A DNA stretch of 64,000 nucleotides from Datisca glomerata (lineage: Eukaryota; Streptophyta; Magnoliopsida; Cucurbitales; Datiscaceae): positions 528,043 to 592,042 of the forward strand of contig QANY01002785.1 in assembly GCA_003255025.1 (NCBI GenBank). Reading direction: 5' to 3'. The notes below the pieces were generated by a model. The model did not search any database. It was not told the DNA's origin and worked only from the letters and a program-made list of their open reading frames with translations. Of this stretch, positions 23,741 through 34,305 are shown one piece after another (the first letter of the stretch is position 1; the number at the start of each line of letters is the position of its first letter). Both the position numbers and the translations under genes were made by a program.

Positions 23741-23897
23741 TGATGCTTTTTCTATTCTTTTCCTTGGCGCAGCTGGGTCATCCTAGACTTAAACCAGAGA
23801 CCTCACCCGTGAAGTAAATTGTCGCACCTACGGTCCAACCAATTGGGAGAGAATCAATAGATTCCTTTTTCGGGAGCGATTCATCCTTCCCGAGCGT
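23741..23897 (-). pseudogene. Plastid trnI-GAU 3' exon and flank fragment
   Basis: On the minus strand 'gaggtctctggtttaagtct' and 'aggatgacccagctgcgcc' match the anticodon-to-3' part of trnI-GAU and its spacer toward trnA, with a few substitutions. Preceding sequence ('tcccaattggttggaccgta') is the intron end. Confidence 0.8.
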
Positions 23898-23904
23898 AGT
23901 ACAA

Positions 23905-23990
23905 TGGGAAAAAGAAGCCATTGCAATTGCCGGAAATACTAGGCCCACTAAAGGCACAAAAATAGAGGGTAAGTTGTTGAGAGTTCGTAG
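23905..23990 (-). pseudogene. psaI: Plastid psaI fragment
   Basis: The minus strand encodes '[20 protein letters not shown]' and ASF, most of the ~36-residue photosystem I subunit VIII. The C-terminal part is lost at a junction. Confidence 0.9.
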
Positions 23991-24099
23991 TGGCTCTGTT
24001 CCATGCCTCATTTTATAGAGAACCTCAAAGTGGCTCTTTCATTATATTCCATCCATATCCCAATTCCATTCATTTAATATCCTTTTCAATAAAATGCTT

Positions 24100-24245
24100 C
24101 TCCAATCTAAGTTTTTCTTACGTCTCGAATGAATTCCAGGACATATTCGAAGAAATTACGATCGTCAGTAGGAATGGTTTGTAGATTATGAACAGCTAGA
24201 AGGGCTGAACCTAATAAGATAGCAATTACAACCCAAGTACCAAAA
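24100..24245 (-). pseudogene. atpI: Plastid atpI fragment
   Basis: The minus strand encodes '[20 protein letters not shown]' and then '[19 protein letters not shown]', the N-terminal third of ATP synthase CF0 subunit a. Confidence 0.9.
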
Positions 24246-24450
24246 ATAATTCAGTTCAGATGTGGGATACCTATCCAGAAGCTTTTGCAACTCAATCATG
24301 TATGATGGAATCATCAAAGATTTGACCTTTTCGAACTCTATCTTGGGCGGGGCATCAAGTACATGTATCTTTACCAATTAACCAATTTCTAGACGTTCGT
24401 GCAGATCCAGTGTAGTTCCCTTTTCACTCTACAAGGATCAAAATCAAATT
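24246..24450. other. Unidentified piece within the plastid mosaic
   Basis: On the minus strand about 40 codons are open ('[20 protein letters not shown]'), but I do not recognise them as plastid. The piece may be nuclear or mitochondrial, or plastid sequence I cannot place. Confidence 0.4.
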
Positions 24451-24454
24451 AACG

Positions 24455-24566
24455 TTAACATTCAAGATTATGCAGGATTATACACAAAAGATCCTTTTTT
24501 GGCTCTCTCTTTAGCCCTATGTCTCTTATCCTTAGAAGGTCTTCCTCCATAAGCAGGTTTTTTTCC
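24455..24566 (+). pseudogene. ndhB: Plastid ndhB fragment
   Basis: Encodes '[20 protein letters not shown]' and LLSLEGLPP followed by a stop where native ndhB has Leu. From the second exon of NAD(P)H dehydrogenase subunit 2. Confidence 0.9.
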
Positions 24567-24612
24567 TGTAGTAAGAGCAATTATGAACCCTCTAGACCAT
24601 CCCATGGGGGTA
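24567..24612 (+). pseudogene. rpl2: Plastid rpl2 fragment
   Basis: 'gtagtaagagcaattatgaa' then 'ccctctagaccatcccatgg' corresponds to the V-R-G-x-x-M-N-P-V-D-H-P-H-G block of ribosomal protein L2, with substitutions. About 45 bp. Confidence 0.65.
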
Positions 24613-24707
24613 TAGGTTTTCGGGGCATTGGATTCTCACCAATGTTTGCGTTACTCAAGCTGACATTCTCGCTTCCACCTTAGAGGGAAGCACCTGCGCG
24701 AGCTTAG
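24613..24707 (-). pseudogene. Plastid 23S rRNA fragment (third)
   Basis: 'ggcattggattctcaccaat' and 'gtttgcgttactcaagctga' are the reverse complement of plastid 23S rRNA. Its last part ('ttagagggaagcacctgcgcg') is flipped relative to the preceding bases, so it is itself two pieces. Confidence 0.75.
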
Positions 24708-24711
24708 AATT

Positions 24712-25918
24712 ATGATTTATTATAATTAATAAATAAGATTATTTAATTAATAATCTGATTTATTGGAGCTTAGAATTATGGGTCCATGGTCTCTAGACCA
24801 CCCCTATACTACACAGTCTAGGGTATGAATGTTTCAGGACATAAGAAAAGGACTAGCTTGCAAAAGGAATTAAGTTTCTGGAGTAAATATATAATTATGA
24901 GATAATATGTGAAATTAATTAATTAAGAATGAATTATTATAATTTTCAGAAATTATAATTAATTGATTATATTGATTGGTTTTGAATTCATCAATAAATG
25001 AGACAATATATTTAATTTATGAAATTAATAATATTGAATTTGAATTAACTAATCTATTATATTTGAACTATCATATAAGTTAGTCGATAGGTGTGGTCAG
25101 ATAAGTTAATTTTGAATTAACTGATATCTAAATATTTATCTATACTACAATAAATATAAAATTTCAAAAATTACCATGTGGCCGAACTGCCACACGTCAA
25201 TTATTGATTTTCAATCATAGATTAGCATGACACTTCAGTGGCTCGTGCATACTGTAGTGCGACACAACACTATCGTGGTGTGTGGGACTCTGTAGTGCCT
25301 CACGGCGCTACAGTAGTCTATGAGACACTGCAGTGCTACACGGCACTATAGTGTGGCGTAAACTGCAGTGGGTCTCATTATAGTGGTATATTTGTAAATA
25401 ATTTATTATATCCTGGAACTCTAAAAATCCAATGAGCCTTGACCTACAATCATATATAGATAATGTTCTATTTGCCTCATTAAGAAATCATAGGTGTGAT
25501 TAATTTGTTAATAAAAGGTTTATAAGTTCTCTAATTCTCTCTAAGAGTTCTATCTCAAAAGTGTTTCTCCAAATCTCTAATTCTCATGTGTTGAGTACAT
25601 CTAGAAACAGAAAAGTGTTCTTAATTTATTCTACGTACCCACACACTTCCTAGTATGTTTGAGGATTGATTTGGAGGATCTTGGTGTGGATCTCACAGTT
25701 CATTCTTTGTTAAATCTCACACTCATTGTTTTACTAGAAGATAGCAAGGATGCTTAATAGACTTCGAGAGATATTATTACTTTCTATAAATTTCTTTAAT
25801 TATATATATATATACTTAATGGATCCATTGAGAAATTTTGTTTTTCACAAAAAAAAATATTTTTCAATCAATAAAATGTTTAGTAAGCCGCATCTATTGC
25901 TCACCTCGATTTCCAACA
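24712..25918 (+). repeat. 3' LTR of copia D, second part
   Basis: It resumes the LTR at 'atttattataattaataaat' (equivalent to about 15115) and runs to '...cacctcgatttccaaca'. The dyad block is at about 25230-25370 ('gtagtgcctcacggcgctac'). The end matches the 5' LTR end apart from about a dozen changes in the last 60 bp. Confidence 0.85.
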
Positions 25919-26600
25919 TCGCATATGAAATGTGTCGTGACCTAAGCTTCATGGACAATCCATCGTGTTTAATTTCTTCGGCGCGCCTTAGCATATGGAT
26001 GACTTGATAACGATAGCAAACACTCATGTACATTAGCCCCTTGTGCATGTTTAATGCAAAGTCATAGAAATTTCACACAAATTTCATGTTTCTTTCTGAT
26101 GATTCGTACTGAGGCGCCACAACCAAGGTGCCATGACCAAAATTCTCCGTGGCCTATTAGCCCCCTATGCAAGTTTAATGCAAAGTCATAAAGCTTGCAC
26201 ACAAATATCAACTCGCATTCCTCTATCTCACCTTCATCTCCATTCATTTAATCAAAGAGAAACCCTAGAGGCCTATTTTTCTCTTCATATAACTTCACTC
26301 AAACGCCGGCGCTAGACTTTTCACTGGAGTAGCTCTGCAAAATGCACCAAACCTATACGTTTCCACGTTTGACGTGGTCTTGGTCTATATCATCATGGGC
26401 GTGGTCTGTAAATGTTGAAGCAGAGGACGCTACCTAGGTTTCACGGCGTGGGTAACTGAGTTTCGTGGTCATCATTCTCGACTTCATGGTGTGGGATTCT
26501 ACCTGAGGACCTTGACGATCATCGTTGTTGCCGTTTGAGCATCAGAACATAGTTCGCCATTTAGGTATCTTTGTGCTCATCTCGTGAGCTGAAAAAGTCC
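25919..26600 (-). repeat. Gypsy LTR, second part, and flank
   Basis: It continues the LTR cut at 14226: the unit 'gaggcgccacaaccaagg' / 'gccatgaccaaaat' reappears here. A ~124-bp segment is duplicated (26032-26090 and 26156-26215, both with 'gtttaatgcaaagtcata'). The distal LTR edge was not located; sequence from 26340 to 26600 is unassigned. Confidence 0.5.
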
Positions 26601-26999
26601 TTAACGATCTTGGCTGAAATTGACAAAAGAATTACATAGAAACAAAACTTCATGACTCAGTTAGACATTCTGGATCAAGACGAGAAGGATTGAAGACTTA
26701 GTTCATATTTCTTTACTTAAATTTTGTACATTTTATTTTGATTTCCTATTTCCCTTCGTTCATTCCATCAGAGAATACACACTTTTGTTTCTTTCCATGT
26801 AATCATTAGATGAACTATTCTTATCATGAGAAGAATAATTTGGATTGTGCGCATGACTAATGTTATCAATATTCAAGTAATTCAATCATAGATATAATTT
26901 GATTGTTTTAAATTTCTAAGGCATTTTGAATTTAAAATACAAATCAATATCGAGTTTTTTATTGCATCATATCATCATGATACGATTCAGTTATATACA
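26601..26999. other. Unassigned sequence before the 70-bp array
   Basis: No ORF or repeat recognised. AT-rich from about 26730. Confidence 0.35.
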
Positions 27000-28450
27000 T
27001 ATCGACGTTGCCGCAAATAACAACTTCATGTCGTCATGGTGATTTTTGCTACTTACATAATTACACCATTCATCGCGGCAAATTTTACTCAAAATGATAT
27101 GACAGATTTCGCTACTTACATAAGTAGGCCACTCATTCTAGAATTGTATCATTGTCATAGATGCATTTGCTATTGATTCAAATTACTTCTATGCTTAGGC
27201 CACCCACATTGGCAATTTTGTCGTTGTCATGGGTGCAGCCTACGACAATTTGGTGGCATGCATATCTAAGTTACCCGCTTCGGCAACTTTGTCGTTGCCG
27301 TGGATACACTTAGTGGCAATTTGGTTCTTTACATACCTAAGACACCCGCCTTGGAAATTTTATCCTTGTCATGGGTGCACTTAGCGGCAATTTGGTTCTT
27401 TATGTACCTAACTCACTTGCCTTGTCACTTTTGTGGGTGCACTTGGTGGCGATTTGGTTCTTTACATACCAAGTCACCTGCCTTGGAAAGTTTTTTGTTG
27501 TCATGGGTGCACTTAGCGATGATATGATTCTTTACATACCTACGTCACCCGCCTTGCAAATTTTGTCATTTCTTGGCAATTTTGTCATTGTTATGGGTGC
27601 AATTAGTAGCAATTTGTTTCTTTACATATATAAGTCACCCGCCTTGGCAATTATGTCATTGTCGAGGGTGCACTTAGAGGCGATTTGATTATTCACATAT
27701 CTAGGTCACCTACCTTGTCAATGTTTTCGTTATCTTGTAGAGGTGTTCAAAACTAAACCGAACCAACCGAATTGAACTGAAGTGAACAAAAATTTGTCAG
27801 TTCGGTTCGGTTTAGAAAGTTTTTTAACCGAACCAAAACCGTAAATTCATATTATTTCATATAGAACCGAACTGAACTGAACCGAACCAATACAAACTTT
27901 GTTTTTATTATTTTTTTCAATAATATCATTTAAAAATTATTTTTAATTCATAAAACCAAACCGAAACTCACAGTTCGGTTCGGTCTTTTGACATTCACGG
28001 TTCGGTTCGGTTTGGCATATAGCAGAACTGAATGTTTTAGTTCCGTTTGATTTTTGCCCACTAACCAAATCGAGCCGTGTTCACTCCTATTGTCTTGGAT
28101 GCACTTAGCGGTGATTTGATTCTTTAGACCTAAGTCACCCGTTTTGGCAATTTTGTTGTTGTTGTGGGTGCACTATGCGGCGATTTGGTTCTTAACATAC
28201 CTTAGTCACCCACCTTGGCAATTTTGTCTTTGTCGTGGGTGCACTTAGCGGTGATTTTATTCTTTACATACCAAAGTCACTCGACTTGGCAATTTAGTCA
28301 TTGTCGTGGGTGCACTTAGCGGTGATTTGATTCTTTACATACTTAAGTCACCCTTCTTGGTTATTTTGTCGTTGTCGTAGGTGAACTTAGCGGTGATTTA
28401 ATTATTTGTATACCTAAGCCACCCCTCTTGGCGATCACTTGGTTGCCATG
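27000..28450. repeat. Tandem array of ~70-bp units, interrupted by a MITE
   Basis: Unit landmarks: 'gggtgcacttagcgg', 'tggttctttacatacc', 'cacccgccttggcaattttg' and 'tcgttgtcgtg', recurring every 70-73 bp. About ten units precede 27730 (the first three or four very diverged) and five follow 28098. Open reading stretches within (27300-27688) are by-products of the repeat. Such arrays are common in the 3' untranslated part of Tat/Ogre gypsy elements, and this one lies downstream of a minus-strand gag, which fits. Confidence 0.85.
27738..28089. mobile_element. hAT-like MITE with 8-bp target duplication
   Basis: The 352-bp element begins 'tagaggtgttcaaaac' and ends 'gtgttcactccta' (imperfect terminal inverted repeat TAGRGGTG/TAGGAGTG). 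It is flanked by ttatcttg (27730-27737) and ttgtcttg (28090-28097), 7 of 8 matching, the target-site size of hAT transposons. The interior is rich in 'ggttcggttcggtt' and its reverse 'aaccgaaccaa', so the RNA or single strand would fold back strongly. No coding capacity; it would need a transposase from elsewhere. Confidence 0.8.
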
Positions 28451-28563
28451 AGTGCGCTTAGTGGCGATATGTATACATGTACATTAATAAGAGAAAGACA
28501 ACAATTTTGAAACACCACATAGATTATAAAGACCCTGAATACTCTAGACGTCGTTCTAGCGAT

Positions 28564-29640
28564 TCAGTGAAGCATGATTTTTACAAGATGTGGGCCAAAG
28601 AAAACTAGCCATGGAACACCTAGTTGTTGGTATTTGATAAACATGCAAACGGAAAGGTTGCTGCTCAACATGTTCAACATTATCTGTGTGATTTCTGCAT
28701 TTTTCAAATTTTCATCAAATAACCGCCTAAGTGTAAAGCCTTCTTTTGTTGCGTGAGTAGTAACGCGATGGAACCAACAATATCGAGGGGATTTCTTATC
28801 CTCCCATAATGGGAACATCTCCACCCATGGTAGTTTTACCTCATTGTCTTTGACACAAGCGTTTAGTAATGCCTCAACTTTGTCCATTGGACAAGGAAAT
28901 GGTGGTGGCGAATCTTTGTTATCCCTTGTTCTTTTAACTCCCCTTCCTTGTGGTTGTGCTAGCGTTACTTGTGATGTGAATTGTGAGAGGGACCCATGGG
29001 CGATCATTACGTCCATTTCGATCTAGTGGTCTAGGTCCTCTCAAGGACGCATTTGTACATCATGCCGCATCAATGAGACGTGCGAAAGTGATTATGACCA
29101 AGTTTTCAAGGTGTATTCTATACTCATCAATCATGCCAGAATGCACATTTGACCAAAGCTTCCTCTTTAAAATCCTCTTGACAATCTATCACCTTATCTC
29201 TGAAACACTGAACATAAATCACTAATTCCTCACATACGATTGCATCTCCTGGCCCAAGTCAAGAATGCTGGTTTTTTCTTCCAACACAAAAAATTTTGTG
29301 TAAAACACGCTGACTATTTGTCCCCATGTCAAAATCAATCCCGAAGCCAAATTGGCATACTACATATAAGCCCAATTAGTGATAGACTTGGAAAATTCTC
29401 TATGACGCATAAATTCATCATAACATTAGATGGCCCTAAGCCATCATTAAAACGTACTATATGCTCCTTAGCACACCCTATTTTTGCATTATACTTCTAA
29501 AATTTTACTGGCACATAATCGGCTGGGTAGGCCTTCACGGCAAGCTCCACCGGGTAGGGGGGACGAAAATCAACCATTGAATCATTCATAGTGGAAAATG
29601 AAATGGTGGCACTGGCTTTCTATAGCTGGAGCATTTTCTC
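28564..29640 (-). pseudogene. gag: Gypsy gag (Tat-like), decayed
   Basis: Read on minus. The N-terminal block 'KEHIVRFNDGLGPSNVMMNL' (about 29430-29490) is followed in a shifted frame by remnants of the RAYTWY..L block. A later stretch corresponds to the ..LIDAA..T.. region. The open stretch 28564-29016 carries 'PPPFPCPMDKVEALLNACVK', 'VEMFPLWEDKKSPRYCWFHR' and 'VTTHATKEGFTLRRLFDENL', the C-terminal linker with a C-x-F-H...T zinc-like motif whose last Cys has become Gly. Product would be the capsid/nucleocapsid. Position relative to the PBS at 30222 and LTR at 30240 fits a 5'-to-3' order on minus. No pol follows on this strand. Confidence 0.75.
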
Positions 29641-30221
29641 CAAGTCCTCGTGTGTAATAAAATCACTAGACTTCTCTCTATTGTTAGTGTTGGGTGTTGG
29701 CAAAGTCTGGTGCGGGGTGGTGATGGGATGTTGTATCATGGCAGGGTGTGGGGTCATGGTAGGGTTTGATGTCATGGTAGGAGTGGCGTTGACAAATGGT
29801 CTACGTTATCATCTCCTGCAGCAACAGGTCTAGGAAGTCCTTCACCAACAATGGGTTGAGGGGATTAGCCTGAGCATTGATCTATGTTTACTCTATGGTG
29901 AGTATTTGAGACGACACAACCGGGGATGAATGTAGCAGAGAATTTTGTGCGGTGGATGTAACTATTGAGGTGAGGGTGCATACCAAAGCCTGAATTTCAG
30001 CAGTAGAGGTTTGAAGGTCTCTTATGGCAGCGGCATGGTCCACCGCTGATGTGGCGGCAGTAGTAGCGGAGTTAGCGCCCTACTCATGTGAACTGGTGTC
30101 TTCCGTCTCCTGGTTTGTCATGTCCGTGAGTGGGTTCATATCACCTTCCACTCGAGATGAGTTTCTACGAGTTGGCAGTCCACATCCAACCATGATTAAG
30201 CTTCTTTTCACAAACTACTCC
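29641..30221 (-). other. Gypsy leader / gag N-terminal part
   Basis: Between the primer-binding site and the recognisable gag. Minus-strand frames are broken; short open stretches on the plus strand (29591-29833, 30024-30260) show no family similarity and I treat them as chance. Confidence 0.45.
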
Positions 30222-30239
30222 CCAGTAGGGTCGCTAAAT
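30222..30239 (-). other. Primer-binding site of the minus-strand gypsy fragment
   Basis: Minus strand reads 'TTAGCGACCCTACTGGGG' right after the LTR. The same pattern ('TTAGCGACTCCCCTGGGG') borders the LTR at 60806, supporting a shared primer type. Confidence 0.6.
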
Positions 30240-30850
30240 GTACAAGATCAAAGGGGTTAGGGGGAGTAGTCTAGTCAAAGCCACCAAATAACGTTTCTAG
30301 AGAATGTGGAGAAGAAGGCTTGGGGTGAAGGCGAGCATTGAGTCAGCCAAGAGATGGTGACAAAATGCTCAAGTGTAATGTGGTGGTTGGAATAATACAC
30401 AAATCCCCATAAATGTGACAAGGGGTCTCTATTCATAAGTTATTGTGTGGGGACCATCGCAAATAACCTCGTGATTAATTACGTAGGTCCTAATTAATCA
30501 TAACCATTTCTACTAAAAAATTCTAGTAATGGTTAAGGGAATCTCACGTTCTTCCAATCGCAATGGTACGTCATGCTTCCAACCGAGGAGGATTCAGGAG
30601 GTGAGCTATATCGACACATGAAAGCATCACTCCCTAATCGCTCTTCTGGGTCACAGCATATTTTGGTCGTGATGCATTTTGGTAGTGGCGCCTTGTGATC
30701 ACGGCGGCGTGATATGTCTCTCATAAAAGGAAGGTTTCGGCACAGATGGCACGACATCCTGTGGTCTTTAGCGTCTTTCCATGACCCCTAAGCACCAAAG
30801 TTGAGGAGGCGATCAATTTCACTGAGGAGGAGGCCCATTGTTCCACCAAC
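30240..30850 (-). repeat. 5' LTR of the minus-strand gypsy fragment, partial
   Basis: Its first ~400 bp match 13177-13595. Then the short 'gtgatcac..ggcgcc' repeats follow, with about 400 bp missing relative to the 13177 copy. On the right it ends where plus-strand pol begins, so its 5' part is truncated. Confidence 0.65.
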
Positions 30851-30867
30851 CTCACAGTGATGCCTTG

Positions 30868-32155
30868 GTTATCTCACCTCTAATAACCAACATCAAGATC
30901 TGAAGGACAGTGATAGATGATGGAAGCTTGATTGACATCCTAAGCCACTCCTCCTTCTTATAGATGGGACTGGACCCCAAGCAACTTCGTCTTTTCCTAA
31001 CACCCCTTGTGGGGTTCGGATGACATGAGGTGATTCTCGAGTAATAATGCTTCATGTGACTTGGGAAAAGCCCCCCACCTCGCCACCAAACTTCTCAAGT
31101 CCAGGGTTGTGAAGTGCAACAAGGTCTACAACGCCATCCTTAGCCGACCTGCCATTCAAAAATTTAAGGCCATGCCTTCCACCTACCACCAGGTCATGAA
31201 ATTCCCTACCCTCGTAGGCACGGTGCTGGTTCGTGGGGATCAGAGAACAACAAGAGAATTCTACGCAACGACTCTCCACGGAAAGGACTTGGTGGCCATG
31301 ATTAGTGTCTTGCCCGAGGATCGGCTCCATGCAGAACTAGTAGAGCCATTGGAACTAATCGCTCTCATTCCTAAGCAACCAGACTAAGTTGTTCAAGTCA
31401 GGTCACTACTCACTCCTGACCAAAAGGAGGAACTATCATTTTTCCTTCGAGAAATCATAGACATCTTCGCCTGGACCCACGAAGGCATGCCCAGTGTAGA
31501 CCATAAGGTCATCACCCACCACATGAACATCAAACTAAAGTTCAAGACCACCAAGAAAATGAGGAGAAGTGTCAACTTGACGAGAGACCAGGCCCTCATG
31601 AATAAGTATAGAAACTGCTCTTAACGGAATTCATCAGGTAGGCCCATTACCAAGAGTTGTTGGCTAAAGTTTAGCTAGTAAAAAGGGCCAACGGAAAATG
31701 GTGGGTTCACATCGACTTCACCAACCTGAATAAGGCATTCCCCAAGGACAGCTTTCCTCTACCCGAGATAGATAAACTTGTTGACGCCACATTGGGGCAT
31801 GATTTGCTCAGCTTTATGGATGCCTACTCAGGGTACAACAAAATTTTGATGCATCTACCTAATCAGGAGAGGACCTCCTTCATCACCAGTCGAGGGACTT
31901 ATTTACTACGTAAGCAAGGCTATGGTAGGATTGGAAACGTGCTTCCGTGACCTAGAAAATATTGCCTCGCTCTTGTCATTGCTACAAAGAAACTTCGGCC
32001 TTACATCCAAATGCATTCCACTCAGGTCGTGACAAACTCCCTGCTTAGATAGGTGCTCCAAAACATGAGACCTCAGGACGAATAACCAAGTGGGCTATCA
32101 AACTTAATGTATTCAAACTCTAGATCATCCCAAAAACCGCTATTAATGGTCAGAC
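30868..32155 (+). pseudogene. pol: Gypsy pol: protease, RT and RNase H start, decayed
   Basis: The protease region ('VIDDGSLIDILSHSSF', about 30910-30960) has DDGS where DEGSS/DxG is expected. The open stretch 31061-31387 carries 'STYHQVMKFPTLVGTVLVRG', the protease-RT linker of Tat elements. The RT N-terminal part follows ('KRANGKWWVHIDFTNLNKAF', 'LLSFMDAYSGYNKILMHLPN', 'TSFITSRGTYL'). A deletion then removes the rest of RT, including the YVDD box. Sequence jumps to RNase H ('YYVSKAMVGLETCFRDLENI', 'ATKKLRPYIQ') up to 'PKTAINGQT' at 32155, where copia E is inserted. Head to head with the minus-strand gag/LTR to the left. Confidence 0.85.
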
Positions 32156-34305
32156 CGCTCGCGGCAGAAGTGTGTTAAAAGAAAATTTAATAAATCAAAT
32201 ATTTTCATAAAAACAAAATTATGCGCCACAACGATAACAAAAAACATTTTTATTGAAAAGTCTTTTCAATCCATTAGGATCAATAATATATTTATAAGTT
32301 AAATCTACAGCATATAAGATTAGAAATTAAATACCTCTTGTAGTCTAAATAAAGTATCCTCACAAAAACAACCGATCCTCTGTTCCCACGAAACTATTCT
32401 AACGATCAGTATACTCTGAGATCCACACCAAGATCTTCCAAGTCAATCTTGAGCGCACTAGGACGTGTGTGAGCATGTAGAATATAACGAAGACACTTTT
32501 CTGTCTCTAGATATACTCAACACATAAGATCTAGAGATTTTACTGAGAATGACTTTTATTAGACTATTCTCTAAAAGAACACGATGGTAATTCTTTTCAG
32601 AGATTTGATTAACTCTTAATCGTAGAGAAAAATCACTCTGAGCAATTGTGTTATCAACTCAATTCTCTAATTGATGAAGTGATTCAACTCATTGATCTAA
32701 TAGATGCCATTAGAATAATATATGTAAATTTTTTTTGTTAATGACGTATAAGATATTTAGGGATAATTATAATTAAAAATTAATATTTAATTTTAAAACA
32801 CCCAATACAGTAGGACCCACTGTATAATGGTACACAACTACAGTGCCACATGGCACTGTAGTGTTTCACCCCTACTACTCTAGTGCCATGTGGCACTACA
32901 GTAGTCCATCTCAATCTCTGACACACAATCAGTGATTGACATGCGGCGATTACTGTAAATTAAATATTTATTTTAATCAGATAAATATCAAGATATCAGT
33001 TAATTGAAAATTAATATCTCTCATTATTCATATCAACTAAAATATCTGATATTTCACAAATAACAGATTTAATTTATCCAAATTATTATCTAATAATAAT
33101 TTAATTATCTAATTCTCCAAATTAGATATTCTGTCTCACTAATCGTGAAAATTAAATTGATATATATATATATATATATAAATATGTACTTGCCCCACAA
33201 AAATCAATTCTTAATTAATTAATCACACCAAATTATCTTATAATTATGTACTTGCCCCAAAAAAAAATCCTTTGTAAGTTAGTCATTTTCTCATGTTCTA
33301 AAATATTTACACCCTAGACTACGTAGTATAGAGGTTACTTGAGGACCATGAACCTATAATCATAAGCTCTAACAAAGTAGATTATTAATTAAATAATCTT
33401 ATTTATTAATTCTATTATTACTCCACTATAAATTTAGAATTGCTCCCTTAGAGATTATAGATTATATTTACAGACTATTCTCATGTAGTCCACTGATATA
33501 ATCATTTCATGTATTTATATCCTCTAATTATTGGTTCGCAAATTAGAAATATTCAAAATTACTATTTTACCCTTCTAATTACATTTTTATAATTAAGTAC
33601 CATTAATTCACTAGTGAATGGCTAATTGATAATTTTATTATAAATTTGAGCTCAATAGACATTCAGTTCCAGAATTAAAACAAAAGGGAACCAATATCTG
33701 ATCAGTTAAGAAAGCTTGGATTTCAAATCTTATAAGATCATGTTCTCAGCCATCCATATCATTGAATCTTCAAAATAAAAGTCGTTAGCTTATTTTACAA
33801 ACAAACCTTAACGAGTAAATCAAAATATCCAGTAGACTTGTATAAGAGTTTATGACTACTCAGGATTTAAACTTATCTATATATGATCATTGAATTGATG
33901 TGTATTAAATCTTTATGATAAACGACACGTTGATAAATATGTTAATTCACATCGATCCAGTCATACATAATCTCATTATATAAAGTACACTCACTAAGAT
34001 ATCTATCATAATCAATGATCCAGAACTATATCACATGCATTCATAATGCTTAGTGAACCATACTAGCAATCATTCATTAAAGATTTCATACTTTAATATC
34101 TTGCTACAATTTTTTCATTATCTATGATCTTAATCCTCTCGTACTAATACAGGATCATAGTCTTATTAATGAATATGAAATTTTCATATATTCATATAAA
34201 TTATTCAACAATAATTTAAAAGAACAATTAAAAGAAAAATGTAATCCTCATTAAATTTCGTATTAAAATGTCAATACACATATTTTGAGAGTATAACCCC
34301 TAACA
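32156..34305 (-). repeat. 3' LTR of copia E
   Basis: About 2150 bp. The start on minus is TGTTAGGGGTTATACTCTC (34305 downward). The end is cut before the TACTAACA seen in the other copy (40084). A (TA)n stretch lies at 33160-33181 and the dyad block at 32830-32900. Confidence 0.85.
32837..32898. promoter_or_regulatory. Pair of perfect dyads in the copia E LTR
   Basis: Perfect 12-bp arms separated by two bases (actacagtgcca / tggcactgtagt, 32837-32862), then a second dyad with 8-bp arms (tagtgcca / tggcacta, 32881-32898). Related but more diverged copies lie in the D LTRs (15585-15665, 25230-25370) and the other E LTR (40765-40850). Could form RNA stem-loops in the transcribed part or bind a dimeric protein; the role is inferred only. 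Confidence 0.5.

Larger units (their letters stand above)
22600..24711. other. Mosaic of shuffled plastid DNA fragments (NUPT)
   Basis: This is an insertion of about 2.1 kb in the 3' LTR of copia D. It is built of at least a dozen pieces, each about 50-160 bp, from distant parts of a plastid genome and in both orientations. Recognised pieces, in order: ndhC (-), 23S rRNA (+), trnA intron end (+), psaA (-), psaB (+), matK (+), trnL-UAA 3' part (+), 23S peptidyl-transferase region (+), trnI-GAU 3' part (-), psaI (-), atpI (-), ndhB (+), rpl2 (+), 23S (-). LTR sequence flanks it on both sides. Several junctions show no spacer at all. Pieces at about 22600-22700, 23540-23625 and 24246-24450 were not identified. 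Confidence 0.85.
14229..25918 (+). mobile_element. Ty1/copia retrotransposon D, full extent
   Basis: It is a 9.6-kb element plus a 2.1-kb organellar insertion in its 3' LTR. Order: 5' LTR 14229-16220, PBS 16223-16234, leader to 18071, gag, protease, integrase, RT, RNase H to about 21720, purine tract, 3' LTR 21805-25918. The order protease-integrase-RT-RNase H defines copia. It is the same family as element E at 32156-42978 on the opposite strand: gag, pre-integrase and RT blocks align nearly residue by residue. All coding parts carry stops and frameshifts. A clear 5-bp target duplication was not found; flanks 'ggcatcg' and 'tcgcatat' share only 'tcg'. Confidence 0.85.

Noticed and set aside
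23741..23897. Functional tRNA-Ile gene
   Set aside because: Only the 3' part after the intron is present, with substitutions; exon 1 is absent.
27300..27688. Two overlapping open stretches with repeated LPxHF..CTW-like peptides
   Set aside because: Produced by the 70-bp tandem array, whose period does not keep a stable frame.
27000..28450. CRISPR-like array because of regular short repeats
   Set aside because: Repeats are 70-bp tandem units without spacers, in a plant genome; not CRISPR.
31052..31599. Minus-strand open stretches opposite gypsy pol
   Set aside because: Shadows of the plus-strand protease/RT coding sequence, which has clear family motifs.
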